A stretch of 54,551 nt of DNA, taken from an uncultured Collinsella sp. GTDB lineage: Bacteria > Actinomycetota > Coriobacteriia > Coriobacteriales > Coriobacteriaceae. The stretch lies in contig UQSK01000006.1 of assembly GCA_900543605.1 (NCBI GenBank), positions 1 through 54,551 of the forward strand, given 5' to 3'. This document shows positions 32,974-42,066 of the stretch, one piece after another (positions within the stretch are counted from its first letter, which is position 1; each line of letters opens with the position of its first letter). The notes below the pieces were generated by a model. The model had not been told where the DNA came from. It was given only the letters and a program-made list of their open reading frames with translations, and did not search any database. The position numbers were made by a program, and so were the translations under genes.

Positions 32974-33088
32974 CGCACAACGGGACCCCAGTTGGGTTCT
33001 ATCCCGTATGGCAGTCGCTTCGCTCCTGCCCGCCTTGGTTGTGAGGGCGGTTTGGCGTTGGATCGGTTCTTTCTGATATATGCTGGTT

Positions 33089-33120
33089 GCGGCTCTTCTT
33101 TTGGGAGGAGTCGCTTTTTT
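33089..33120 (+). terminator. Terminator just upstream of the methyltransferase ribosome site
   Basis: GCGGCTCT (33089-33096) pairs with GGAGTCGC (33107-33114), including G-T pairs, and is followed by TTTTTT. It ends only 20 nt before the next start codon, so it may be an attenuator or may insulate the gene from upstream transcription. Confidence 0.65.
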
Positions 33121-33139
33121 GTTGTGAGGGAGATGGCCC

Positions 33140-34027
33140 GTGGCTGATGATTTGATTCGTTCTGAGCTGCTTTCTGCGGATTGGAATGGCGAATGGATGC
33201 GCTTGCAAGCTGCTCGGCGGCGGGCTGATGATTCTTTTGAGTGGGATAAAAGGGCTCGGCATTTTCGGCCGTTGGAGACTGTCCCTTATGCTCGGGATTT
33301 TATAAAGCTGTTGGCGCTTGAGTCCGACGAGTCGGTGCTCGATATGGGGTGTGGGGCTGGGTCGATTGCTATTCCGCTTGCTCTGGCTGGGCATTCCGTT
33401 ATTGCTGCCGACTTCTCTCCTGCCATGTTGGGTACCCTTGATGCTGGCATTGAGTACTATGGGCTCGAGGACCTGATTACGCCGCTTGAGCTCGCCTGGG
33501 ATAATGATTGGGATCAGGTCGGGCCGGTTGCCAAGGCTGTTGATGTTGCCTTTGCGAGTCGCTCGGTTACTACGAACGACCTGAAGGGGACACTTGCCAA
33601 GCTTGATCGAACGGCTCGTCGGCGTTGTGCTGTCACGATGGTTGCCAACTCCAGCCCGCGCTATGATCTGCACTTGATGAACGCTATCGGCGCCTCCGTT
33701 ACCTGCAGCAATGGCTTTGTGTATGCCTTTAACATTCTCATTCAGATGGGTGCGTTGCCGCAGGTCACGTACTTTGAATCACCTCGTCGCGATACCTTCG
33801 ATAGCCTCGAGGCAGGCGTGACGGACTTCTCCCGTATGCTCGAACACGGCAACGAGGATAAAATCGACCGCCTGCGCGACTACATCGCTCAACACATGAT
33901 TGAGAACCCCCATGCCGGTGAGCCGGGCTCCAAGGGCGTGCCGCAGGGGCGCTATATGCTCGATCATGTCCGCAAGGTTCGTTGGGCGTTTATTGCATGG
34001 GAGCCGGTCTCTGCGCCCAGCTCATAG
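33140..34027 (+). CDS. SAM-dependent methyltransferase with atypical codon use
   Basis: A 295-residue class I methyltransferase. Motif I is SVLDMGCGAGSIAIPLA (about 65-81), followed by VIAADFSPAMLGTLDAG (motif II region). The substrate is not identifiable; the N-terminal WDKRARHF.P motif is common in small-molecule methyltransferases. Start GTG 33140 is chosen because GAGGGAG lies about 8 nt upstream; the nearby ATG at 33132 reads into a stop. Its first half uses many T-ending codons (GAT, GCT, CTT), unlike neighbours, suggesting recent gain or weak codon selection. A terminator hairpin directly precedes the ribosome site. Confidence 0.86.
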   Translation: MADDLIRSELLSADWNGEWMRLQAARRRADDSFEWDKRARHFRPLETVPYARDFIKLLALESDESVLDMGCGAGSIAIPLALAGHSVIAADFSPAMLGTLDAGIEYYGLEDLITPLELAWDNDWDQVGPVAKAVDVAFASRSVTTNDLKGTLAKLDRTARRRCAVTMVANSSPRYDLHLMNAIGASVTCSNGFVYAFNILIQMGALPQVTYFESPRRDTFDSLEAGVTDFSRMLEHGNEDKIDRLRDYIAQHMIENPHAGEPGSKGVPQGRYMLDHVRKVRWAFIAWEPVSAPSS

Positions 34028-34185
34028 CCTGTTCGCAGCCCGCACCGCCCACTCACTCGGCATCCGCATTCTTTTTGAACTGGGCAAACGCGCTCCACAC
34101 AGCGCCGTTCCTGCGCTATCGTGGGACGGCTCACGTAGATTAAGGCCCCGTCGCGGGGCGCCCCATACATAGAAAGCGAGAACCC

Positions 34186-34485
34186 ATGGCACTGACAGGA
34201 GCACAGGTCAAGCAGCTTCGCAGCATGGCCCATCACCTCAACCCCGCCATCATCATCGGCAAGTCCGACGTCAACGAGGGCACCGTCGAGCAGACGGTCG
34301 CCTACCTGGAGAAGCACGAGCTCGTTAAGTGCTCCGTGCTCGATGGCTCCAGTCTTTCCGCCCGCGAGGCCGCCGAAGAGCTCGCTGAGCGTTGCCACGC
34401 CGAGGTCGTCCAGGTCATCGGCCGCAAGTTCTCGCTGTATCGCGAGTCCTCGCGCAAGGACATCGAGAAGATCAAGCTCGTCTAA
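34186..34485 (+). CDS. yhbY: YhbY-family ribosome-assembly RNA-binding protein
   Basis: A 99-residue CRM-domain protein. It shows the family pattern LTGAQVKQLRSMAHHLNPAI, then IGKSDVNEGTVEQT, and near the end VVQVIGRKFSLYRESSR (the GxxxxLYR-type strand). YhbY binds pre-50S rRNA. It is a single-gene unit: a GCCCCG/CGGGGC hairpin lies about 30 nt upstream and a strong terminator follows. The ribosome site is weak (AAGCGAGAA). Confidence 0.93.
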   Translation: MALTGAQVKQLRSMAHHLNPAIIIGKSDVNEGTVEQTVAYLEKHELVKCSVLDGSSLSAREAAEELAERCHAEVVQVIGRKFSLYRESSRKDIEKIKLV

Positions 34486-34522
34486 GAGACAATGATCCGG
34501 CGAGCCAACACATAGCAAGCTT

Positions 34523-34556
34523 ACGGGTGCCCGAGTACTTCGGGCACCCGTTTTTT
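34523..34556 (+). terminator. Terminator after yhbY
   Basis: ACGGGTGCCCGA (34523-34534) pairs perfectly with 34540-34551, followed by TTTTTT. It overlaps the stop codon of the convergent gene. Confidence 0.92.
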
Positions 34557-37554
34557 ATCGCTCGACCAGCACGCGGTTGAGCCGACCCTCCACCAAGCGC
34601 TCGTATAGACGCCGCGTCTCGGGCTCGGGCACGCCATTGACCTGTTCCCTCAGATGGTGCATATGCCCGCTGTACAGCTCGACGATATCGCGCCGCCGCC
34701 CCGCCGCACTGTAGACGCGCATGGCGCAGCGCACCATATCTTCACGCGCCGTTTCCTGCCGAAGCCCCGACTCCGCCAGCCAAATCGCCGACTGCAGATC
34801 GTTTTCTTCTAGAGCGGCATTTGCTCCCTTAATCATACAATCGATGTACTTTGACTGCATAATGCGTCGCATGCGCAAAAAGTAGGTGGGATTACAGCCA
34901 TTGGGAACATACAGCGGTCCGGCATAAAGCTGCTCAATCTTAAGGCACAGCTCAACTAAATGGGGCCCGCGCGCACCCGTGCGATTTCCCAAAACCTCGC
35001 GGCTTATCTGGTCAAACAGCCGTACATCGGTCTTGACGTAGTCACCGTTGAGCCCAATGCATTCATTTTGGATGAGCACACACGACTTGCCATCCGGCGT
35101 CGGTCCCAAAGCCGACCGCAAGCGCGATATCGTCGAGTACAGGTTGTTGCGGGCGCTATTGAACTCGGCATGGGGCCACAGCTCCATGGCCAGCGTCTCA
35201 CGATCGACGAGCGCATCCATGCCCAGCGCAAGCCGCTCGGCAAGTGTCGCCGCCTTCTTGCGGCGCCACATTTTGTCCGTGATGGGAAACCCGTCGCGCT
35301 CGGCGCGAAACGCACCAAACATGCGAATCTCGATATGGTCGATGGTATCAACGGCTTCAACCTCGCCGGCCTGGAACAGGCGCTCGCCCTCTCTTTCCAA
35401 ATCGTCGCGCAGCGAGTACCGCGACAGCTCGCGCACGGGAAGCTTCTTGCGTATCCTGCCCGCCGGCTCGCCCAGACAATGCATGGCAAGGCGCGCAAAG
35501 AGCCGATACGATGGTTCTAGAATCCCCGCACGATTCATGGACATCCAGGCCGCAAGGTCGCTATCTCGCCCCGCACAGGCCAAATGCAGCGCAACCATCC
35601 AGGCCTCCGCTCCACCAACCTGCGTCTGGCTTATATCGAGCAACTCCGCTTCCTCGCGCACCGAAACCATCGATGTATTTCGCAGATACGCTGCGCGCTC
35701 CAGCAGCAATGCGTTATCGCGCATGTACGCAATCGACTCCTCGGCAAGTTTGAGCACTTGGACCGCACGGAACTTCGCATTAACCGGCCGTCCCTCTGCC
35801 AGCGACTGCCAGCCTTCTAGCAACAGGCCAAACAGCTGAATCTGATTGTCGCGCATGCGGACGGCAAAACGATCGAGCTCGTTGAACGCCGCATCGTCGG
35901 TTACCGGCAAGCCGGAAAGGAGCCGCCGTGCCGCCAACACCATGCGCACCCAGATAGCCATCGCCTTAAGCCCACGTACGTCGAGCGCCTCCCGCACCAC
36001 CGTCATCTCGTCGTCGCGCTCGTCGGTTCCCGCAAACGACCCGTCAAAGAGCTCCACCAGCATGCTATCGGCCCGTATAACAATCCCCGCGATATCGAGC
36101 TCGCAGTCGTAGGCCTTGCTCGTTTTGAGCTGCTGTAGAACGCCGCCGTCCTCTCCCCGCTCGGTCAGGCAGCGCTTGACCTCGATATGCGCGGACAGCA
36201 TGTCGAGTGCGGTGTGGGACGTCTCTATTTCTGGCACGGCCAGGTTCGTAGGAAGCCCAAGCCCGTTGTCCCCATAGCAAACAGCCGTCAGTGTCTGGGC
36301 CACCCTCCATGAAACAGGGTCTATTTCGCAGGCCGCCCGTTCGCCCCCGCGCTCGATGACCGATGCCATATAGCGAGCGAGCTTTGTATTGGACACGCTG
36401 ACCGCTGCCAGATATACGCCGAGCGCCTCGGCGGGCGTTGGCTCTGGAGCCGGATCGTCGACATCGATCGTGCCCAGCGCTGCTCGGCAGATATCGGCCC
36501 CGTGCCCCGTCAGAGCAAGGTCGACCCCATACTGCCCAGCAAGTTCAAGAACCGCCTCACGGTCCAAAAAGGCGTCCGCCAGGCCCATCGCCGCATCGCA
36601 TCTACCCGCCTTAAGCAAAATTCGGGCCGCCCTCGGAACAAGTTCGGGGCGAACCTCGGCCACCAACTTACGCAAGCGCAAGCGTCCGTTATCCTCCGTG
36701 CCCAGACACGTAAAACTCCGCTCGACGGGGTCCAAACCAAAGATCGGGTAGTCGCGTACAAAGTAGGACTGGTCGACCATCGACAGCCTCACCCCACAGG
36801 CCTCGAGTTCTGCGATATTGCCCTCGCCCATCAAAACCATGAGACATGCCACGCAAAACAGCGCATTATTGTCGAGCGAAGCCAGATCGACAAGTGCCGC
36901 GCCATATACGTTGACAATCTCGTTTTCGAGCAGGCCGGCTACGTCGCCTTGGCCATACAGACCCGTCTGCAATGCCGAAACGAGCTCGGGCACGCCCTGC
37001 GTGAGCTGATAAAAGTCGAGCGATGTGCTGATCGAAAACGCCGATGCCCACGCCGAATACTCATAGGCATGCACCTTGAGCATCTGCGCATTGATCTTAA
37101 CCGAATCGCCCAGCCCATGAATCAGCTGACGATTTGAAGGATGGCAGGAGATAAAGACCCCTATCCCCATAGCGCGCAGGCCGCGAATCCTGTCGATGAG
37201 GTCTTCGGTATCGTGCTGATCGAGGTTTGGCACATTATCAATCGCGATAAGGGAGTGCGGTTTGTCTTTGAGTTCTTCGGTAACCACCTCGAGCTGCATA
37301 AACACCTCGCGCCCAGTGGCACGATCGGCCTCGATAATCCGCACGGGGCCTCGCGTCGGGTCGCATTTAACCTCATGGGTGTACTGCAGTAGCACCGAGG
37401 TCTTCCCAAACCCGTCGGGCGCATAAAGAACCACGATGCCGGCCTTTCGGCCCTTGGCGATAAGCTCATTCATCAAGCGTTCGCGTCGCACCATATAGCC
37501 TCCGCCCAGCGGCATCAGCTCGAGCTCGTCTATACTGCTCAAATCGTTTACCAT
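34555..37554 (-). CDS. Large STAND-type transcriptional regulator with C-terminal winged helix and BTAD domain
   Basis: A 999-residue protein. Its N-terminal nucleotide-binding domain has a Walker A-like APDGFGKTS (45-53) and a Walker B-like segment HSLIAIDNVPNLDQ. A long helical middle of about 450 residues resembles MalT/AfsR sensor repeats. The C-terminus (about 740-850) is an OmpR-type winged helix (IEIRMFGAFRAERDGFPI; WRRKKAATLAERLAL; FNSARNNLYSTISRLRSALG) followed by a bacterial transcriptional activation domain (VRLFDQISREVL onward). Such proteins are ATP-gated activators, often of surface or uptake genes. GAGGAG precedes the ATG. No cognate target adjoins it. Its stop lies inside the yhbY terminator. 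Confidence 0.87.
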   Translation of the reverse strand: MVNDLSSIDELELMPLGGGYMVRRERLMNELIAKGRKAGIVVLYAPDGFGKTSVLLQYTHEVKCDPTRGPVRIIEADRATGREVFMQLEVVTEELKDKPHSLIAIDNVPNLDQHDTEDLIDRIRGLRAMGIGVFISCHPSNRQLIHGLGDSVKINAQMLKVHAYEYSAWASAFSISTSLDFYQLTQGVPELVSALQTGLYGQGDVAGLLENEIVNVYGAALVDLASLDNNALFCVACLMVLMGEGNIAELEACGVRLSMVDQSYFVRDYPIFGLDPVERSFTCLGTEDNGRLRLRKLVAEVRPELVPRAARILLKAGRCDAAMGLADAFLDREAVLELAGQYGVDLALTGHGADICRAALGTIDVDDPAPEPTPAEALGVYLAAVSVSNTKLARYMASVIERGGERAACEIDPVSWRVAQTLTAVCYGDNGLGLPTNLAVPEIETSHTALDMLSAHIEVKRCLTERGEDGGVLQQLKTSKAYDCELDIAGIVIRADSMLVELFDGSFAGTDERDDEMTVVREALDVRGLKAMAIWVRMVLAARRLLSGLPVTDDAAFNELDRFAVRMRDNQIQLFGLLLEGWQSLAEGRPVNAKFRAVQVLKLAEESIAYMRDNALLLERAAYLRNTSMVSVREEAELLDISQTQVGGAEAWMVALHLACAGRDSDLAAWMSMNRAGILEPSYRLFARLAMHCLGEPAGRIRKKLPVRELSRYSLRDDLEREGERLFQAGEVEAVDTIDHIEIRMFGAFRAERDGFPITDKMWRRKKAATLAERLALGMDALVDRETLAMELWPHAEFNSARNNLYSTISRLRSALGPTPDGKSCVLIQNECIGLNGDYVKTDVRLFDQISREVLGNRTGARGPHLVELCLKIEQLYAGPLYVPNGCNPTYFLRMRRIMQSKYIDCMIKGANAALEENDLQSAIWLAESGLRQETAREDMVRCAMRVYSAAGRRRDIVELYSGHMHHLREQVNGVPEPETRRLYERLVEGRLNRVLVER

Positions 37555-37941
37555 GCCCGCTCCTCAACTCGACCGTATGGACACTGTAGCCGCAAGACCA
37601 TACAAGCCGCGCTATGAATAGAGCGACCTTGTGTTTTAGGTTGTCTTTTGGTACGCAAGCGGCAAGTTTTTGTACAGCGAGAGCCGATTGTTATTAATCC
37701 CCCGACTAATCGGTCTTTAAGCAGGTAAATGAGCTTGTCAGCTTGTCCCATCTAAGCGACAGTGTAACGCAGATGAACAAGGTTCAGCCATGTCATTCAA
37801 CTCGCCTAGCACCCGCTACCGTCTACGACCTTCTAGTGGCATTATTGCATAAAATCTGGTATAGAATGAATCAAGCTGTTGGATATCCGGCATTCGTCAA
37901 GCTTGCGGCAAGATTTTGGTCAAGTGGGCAAAAAGGGATGC
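37555..37941. other. 387-bp gene-free interval upstream of the STAND regulator
   Basis: No credible gene. A short ORF entering nagB in antisense has no ribosome site and was dismissed. CCGATT/AATCGG (near 37686-37714) forms a weak hairpin. TATAGAAT near 37861 looks like a -10 box for rightward transcription, but no gene follows it. Confidence 0.45.
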
Positions 37942-37969
37942 AAAAAGGCCCCCGCAAAGCGGAGGCCTT
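37942..37969 (-). terminator. Terminator after nagB
   Basis: AAGGCCCCCGC (37945-37955) pairs with 37959-37969 with one mismatch across a 3-nt loop; the minus strand continues TTTTTGC. Confidence 0.8.
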
Positions 37970-38001
37970 AGGCAAGGCTATGTCGAGCTGCAGGATTCGC
38001 G

Positions 38002-38730
38002 CTACTCGCAGAGCGAAAGGGCGGCCTCGTCGGCAACGACAACGCAGTTGGTGTGCAGCTGCAGGATCGAAGCCGGGCACTCGGGCGTAACCGGGCCATA
38101 GCACATGTCATGCACGGCCTGAGCCTTGGCCTCGCCATTAGCGACGACCAGGATCATGCGGGCATACATGATGGTCTGGGTACCCATGGTGTAGGCCTGA
38201 CGGGGAACATCGTCAATGCTGTCGAACAGGCGGCTGTTAGCCTGAATGGTGCTCTCGGTGAGGTCGACGCAGTGCGTGCCCTTGGAGAAGTGGTCATCGG
38301 GCTCGTTGAAGCCGATGTGGCCGTTGTTGCCAATGCCGAGCAGCTGCAGATCCGGGTAACCGGCCTCGGCGACGATCTTGTCGTACTCAGAGCAGGCAGC
38401 AGCAGCGTCGGGGTTGGAACCGTCGGGCACATGCGTGTTGTTCAGGTCGATGTTGATGTGATCGAAGAAGTTCTCACGCATGAAGTAGTGATAGCTCTGG
38501 GGATCGTCGTGCGAAAGGCCGCGATACTCGTCCAGGTTGTAGGTGCTGACCTCGGCAAAGTCGACGTCGCCCTTCTTGTACCAAGCAGCGAGCTGCTTGT
38601 AGGCACCGATCGGGGTGGAGCCGGTGGCAAGGCCCAGCACACAGTCGGGCTTGAGGATAACCTGCGCCGAGATAATATTAGCGGCCTTGCGGCTCATATC
38701 CTCGTAGTCTTTAGCTTTAATGATCTTCAT
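38002..38730 (-). CDS. nagB: Glucosamine-6-phosphate deaminase
   Basis: A 242-residue NagB, converting glucosamine-6-phosphate to fructose-6-phosphate and ammonia. LGLATGSTPIGAYKQL binds phosphate, YNLDEYRGL carries the catalytic Asp/Glu (67-68), and LLGIGNNGHIGFNEP contains H138 and E143. The residue two before that His is Asn rather than the Asp of E. coli. Start 38730 (MKIIKAKDYE) is set by AAAGGACG; the frame remains open far upstream (to 39081) but that part is not NagB-like. It lies near glmM, so amino-sugar breakdown and cell-wall synthesis genes adjoin. Confidence 0.96.
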   Translation of the reverse strand: MKIIKAKDYEDMSRKAANIISAQVILKPDCVLGLATGSTPIGAYKQLAAWYKKGDVDFAEVSTYNLDEYRGLSHDDPQSYHYFMRENFFDHINIDLNNTHVPDGSNPDAAAACSEYDKIVAEAGYPDLQLLGIGNNGHIGFNEPDDHFSKGTHCVDLTESTIQANSRLFDSIDDVPRQAYTMGTQTIMYARMILVVANGEAKAQAVHDMCYGPVTPECPASILQLHTNCVVVADEAALSLCE

Positions 38731-38927
38731 TACGCGTCCTTTCTCGTACAAGAGAGGCAAGGCTCCCTTACAAGCACTTGCCCGCGGCCCGCGTCGGCCG
38801 CAACCAACGTGTGCGGCCACCAGGGCGAGGTCGCGTAATGTATGTGTCTCGTGTCTAGCCGCGTCGAGGCCCCTGCCCGTCCACGGTGACCCAAAGCTGT
38901 TTAGCCTCGGACGTTTCCCATCTTGCC

Positions 38928-38961
38928 ACGGAGGGCGCCCTCTTTCAAGGGCGCCCTCCGT
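38928..38961. repeat. 14-bp perfect hairpin between nagB and the EIIA gene
   Basis: ACGGAGGGCGCCCT (38928-38941) pairs with 38948-38961. No U-run on either strand, but it lies 40 nt past the EIIA stop and may end or stabilise that message. The rest of 38731-39001 holds the nagB upstream region, with no further feature recognised. Confidence 0.5.
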
Positions 38962-39001
38962 AAACGTGTTTGAATTGTAGGCTAATGGCCACGTGCACTT
39001 G

Positions 39002-39499
39002 CTAGCGCTCGCGAGCAACGATGAGCTGGTCCATCTCTTCGACATGCACGCCAACGGAGCCCTTGATGCTCGAGAACTCAACGGAGTTGCACACCAAGAT
39101 GGGAACCGTCACATCGTAGCCCTCGGCAGCAATTGCCTCGCGATCGAACTCAATGAGTACATCGCCCTTATGGACGATGTCACCCACTTGCGCATGTACG
39201 GTAAAGTGTTTGCCCTCGAGCCGAACAGTGTCCAAACCAACGTGGATGAGCACGTCCAAGCCATCGACCGTGTTAAGCGCTACGGCGTGCCCCGTGGGAA
39301 AAATGGCCTCGACCTTGGCATCAGCCGGTGCAATCACACGCGTTCCGGTGGGCTGAATCGCCACGCCCTGGCCCAAAAGGCCGGTGGCAAACGTCTGGTC
39401 GTTTACCTCGGAAAGCGGAATGACGTCGCCCGAGATGGGAGCATCCAGCGTAAGGACTCGACCACGCATACCAAAAGACCTTAGGACTTTAGTGAACAT
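39002..39499 (-). CDS. crr: PTS glucose-type EIIA protein
   Basis: A 165-residue single-domain EIIA of the glucose family. The start region RVLTLDAPISGDVIPLSEV, then H71 (FPTGHAVAL) and phospho-accepting H86 (LIHVGLDTVRLEG), match E. coli Crr H75 and H90. It passes phosphate from HPr to EIIB partners lacking their own IIA, such as the EIICB at 9894-11504, and may also regulate non-PTS sugar uptake. Start 39499 follows GAGGGGGAG directly. The gene is 70 nt past the glmM stop on the same strand and may be read from the same message. Confidence 0.93.
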   Translation of the reverse strand: MFTKVLRSFGMRGRVLTLDAPISGDVIPLSEVNDQTFATGLLGQGVAIQPTGTRVIAPADAKVEAIFPTGHAVALNTVDGLDVLIHVGLDTVRLEGKHFTVHAQVGDIVHKGDVLIEFDREAIAAEGYDVTVPILVCNSVEFSSIKGSVGVHVEEMDQLIVARER

Positions 39500-39570
39500 G
39501 CTCCCCCTCGGACATACCAATTAATCAAAACAACCTTGACAGTTTACCACTTGGCAACGGTTTTTGACCA

Positions 39571-40908
39571 TTAGGGAAGTTCGCGCTTGACAACCTCGAC
39601 GATGTCGTCGACAACGCGCTGGGTCAGCTCGTGCGTCTCGGCCTCGGCCATCACGCGGACCAGCGGCTCGGTACCGCTCGGGCGCACCAGAATGCGGCCG
39701 CGGCCGTCAAGCTCCTTCTCGGCAGCAGCGACGGCATCCCAGATGGGCTGGCAATCGTCCAGACCAGCCTTGTTGTCGGAATGCACGTTGACGAGCACCT
39801 GCGGGTACTTCTTCATGATGCCGGCAAGATCAGTGAGGGTGCGACCGGTGCGCTTGAGCACGGCCAGAAGCTGCAGGGCCGTCACCAGGCCGTCACCGGT
39901 GGTGTTGTGCTCCAGGAAGATGATGTGGCCGGACTGCTCGCCGCCGATGACGGCGCCGTCCGCGAGCATACGCTCCAGAACGTAGCGGTCGCCCACGGCG
40001 GTCTGAACCATCTCGAAGCCCTGCTCCTTCATAGCGATGGAGAAGCCCAGGTTGCACATGACGGTCGAGACGATCTCAGAGTTGGCGAGCTTGCCGCGAG
40101 CGGCGAGGTCAGAACCGCAGATAGCCAGGATGTAGTCACCGTCGATCTCATTGCCCTCGCTGTCCACGAACAGCACACGGTCGGCGTCGCCGTCGTGAGC
40201 CAGGCCGATATCGGCGTGGGTGCGCAGCACGAGCTCGCGCAGGGGCTCGAGGTGAGTTGAGCCGCACTCAACGTTAATGTCGGTGCCGCAGTAATCGGTG
40301 TTGATGGCATGGACCGTGGCACCCAGGCGCTGCAGCGCGGCGGGCGTAGTCTGGCAAGAAGCGCCATGACCGCAGTCGACGGCAACGACCAGGCCATCGA
40401 GCCTCAGGCCATCAAGCGTATCGATGGCATGATCGACATATGCCTTGCGAGCGTCCTTCATCTTGATGATGTGGCCCACGCCGGCACCGGTCGGCAGCGT
40501 GTCGGCAGCCATGGCTTCCTCGGACATGACCCAGGCGCTGATCTCTTCCTCGACAGCATCGGGAAGCTTCATGCCCTTGCGGCTAAAGAACTTGATGCCG
40601 TTGAACTCCGGCGGATTGTGCGAAGCAGAGATGACGATGCCGCCATCGAGCTCGTTTTGAACAGTGAGCAGCGCCACGGCGGGCGTGGGGATAACGCCGC
40701 AGCAATGCGGACGGCCGCCCTCGGCCATAATGCCGGCAGTCAGAGCGCTCTCGAGCATGGTGCCCGAAAGGCGCGTGTCACGGCCGATGCAGATGTCCGG
40801 ACCAAGAAACTTGGTCGCCGCGCGGCCCAGGCGAAATGCGAGGTCGCACGAAAGATCGGCGTTGGCGACGCCACGGACGCCATCGGTACCGAAGATGTTC
40901 TGGGGCAT
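39571..40908 (-). CDS. glmM: Phosphoglucosamine mutase
   Basis: A 445-residue GlmM, interconverting glucosamine-6-P and glucosamine-1-P for UDP-GlcNAc and peptidoglycan. FGTDGVRGVAN opens the protein; the phospho-serine loop is ISASHNPPEFNG (about S96); metal binding is in LAHDGDADRVLFVD; sugar recognition GGEQSGHIIF; phosphate binding VRPSGTEPLVRVMAE. AAGGAAGGGAG precedes the ATG. It lies between the ribosomal protein pair rplM-rpsI upstream (with a terminator) and EIIA downstream. Confidence 0.97.
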   Translation of the reverse strand: MPQNIFGTDGVRGVANADLSCDLAFRLGRAATKFLGPDICIGRDTRLSGTMLESALTAGIMAEGGRPHCCGVIPTPAVALLTVQNELDGGIVISASHNPPEFNGIKFFSRKGMKLPDAVEEEISAWVMSEEAMAADTLPTGAGVGHIIKMKDARKAYVDHAIDTLDGLRLDGLVVAVDCGHGASCQTTPAALQRLGATVHAINTDYCGTDINVECGSTHLEPLRELVLRTHADIGLAHDGDADRVLFVDSEGNEIDGDYILAICGSDLAARGKLANSEIVSTVMCNLGFSIAMKEQGFEMVQTAVGDRYVLERMLADGAVIGGEQSGHIIFLEHNTTGDGLVTALQLLAVLKRTGRTLTDLAGIMKKYPQVLVNVHSDNKAGLDDCQPIWDAVAAAEKELDGRGRILVRPSGTEPLVRVMAEAETHELTQRVVDDIVEVVKRELP

Positions 40909-40956
40909 AGGATCGCTCCTTCCCTAGCAGGCGATATACAACCGCCTGCCCTAGTC

Positions 40957-41001
40957 GAAAAAGAAAAGCGGGACCCGCCGAGGAATCGGCAGGCCCCGCT
41001 T
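40957..41001 (-). terminator. Terminator after rpsI
   Basis: Imperfect 16-nt arms 40966-40981 and 40986-41001; the minus strand continues TTCTTTTTC. Confidence 0.85.
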
Positions 41002-41031
41002 GTACATTGTATCTCGAAAGGAGATAAAACC

Positions 41032-41427
<396 letters not shown>

Positions 41428-41429
41428 CT

Positions 41430-41873
41430 TTAAGCCTCCAGCTCAATCTTCGTGGGATTCTGGGCAGCATGCGGATGCTCGGCACCAGCGTAGACCTTAA
41501 GCTTGGTCATCTGGGCACGGCCGAGGGTGGTCTTGGGCAGCATACCGCGAACGGCGCGCTCGATGACCTTCTCCGGGTGCTTCTCCATAGCCTGGCGGAA
41601 GCTCTCAGCCTTGAGGCCGCCGTTGTAGCCGCTGTGGCGATAATAGGTCTTCGTGTCGGCCTTGTTACCGGTAAGCTGGACCTTATCGGCGTTGATGACG
41701 ACAACGAAGTCGCCGCAGTCGCTGTTGGGCGTGAACTGGGGCTTGTTCTTACCGCGCAGGATCATTGCGATCTGGGTGGCAAGACGGCCCAGGACAGCAC
41801 CATCGGCGTCGACGAGAACCCAGTTGCGCTGGACCTCGCCCTGCTTGGCGTAGTGAGTCGATTTCGAAATCAC
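41430..41873 (-). CDS. rplM: 50S ribosomal protein L13
   Basis: A 147-residue L13 with WVLVDADGAVLGRLATQIA, LRGKNKPQFTPNSDCGD, YYRHSGYNGGLKAESF and AVRGMLPKTTLGRAQMTKLK, all standard. The start is GTG 41873, preceded by GGAGGAG at a 5-6 nt spacing. Transcribed with rpsI. The leader of about 60 nt contains a hairpin and may take part in autoregulation. Confidence 0.98.
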   Translation of the reverse strand: MISKSTHYAKQGEVQRNWVLVDADGAVLGRLATQIAMILRGKNKPQFTPNSDCGDFVVVINADKVQLTGNKADTKTYYRHSGYNGGLKAESFRQAMEKHPEKVIERAVRGMLPKTTLGRAQMTKLKVYAGAEHPHAAQNPTKIELEA

Positions 41874-41901
41874 TTAGACTCCTCCATGTACAGTACGTGT
41901 T

Positions 41902-41933
41902 GTTACAGAGATTCACGGGGCTCTGCAAGTAAC
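41902..41933 (-). promoter_or_regulatory. Leader hairpin of the rplM-rpsI message
   Basis: On the minus strand GTTAC-TTG-CAGAG pairs with CTCTG-TAAC, with a 3-nt bulge, in the 5' UTR between promoter and start. It could be an L13 autoregulatory structure; its sequence was not matched to a known leader family. Confidence 0.4.
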
Positions 41934-41939
41934 CCGTCC

Positions 41940-41967
41940 ATATTACCCCGCTCGCCGTACGAGTCAA
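41940..41967 (-). promoter_or_regulatory. Promoter of rplM-rpsI
   Basis: On the minus strand TTGACT (41967-41962), 16-nt spacer, TAATAT (41945-41940), about 67 nt before the start codon. Confidence 0.7.
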
Positions 41968-42066
41968 CAGGTATTTTGGCTCCGACCAGAGTTTCTGCAC
42001 ATGTCATCCATGAGCCGTGATTTTCCAGCTCTTTAGCTGTTGTCATTTTTTGAGGGTTCGCCGTCG

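Noticed and set aside
28569..32978. A very long open frame antisense to metH and the UPF0210 gene, which could be read as a giant His/Gly/Val-rich protein
   Set aside because: It is the complement of strongly conserved genes. Codon bias of the true genes removes stops on the opposite strand; there is no ribosome site or domain.
37743..38090. A 115-codon plus-strand frame in the interval before and inside nagB
   Set aside because: No ribosome site, it runs antisense into nagB, and its product is basic and low in complexity at the end.
38731..39081. N-terminal extension of nagB by 117 codons
   Set aside because: The extension overlaps the EIIA gene, is unlike NagB, and AAAGGACG marks the start at 38730.
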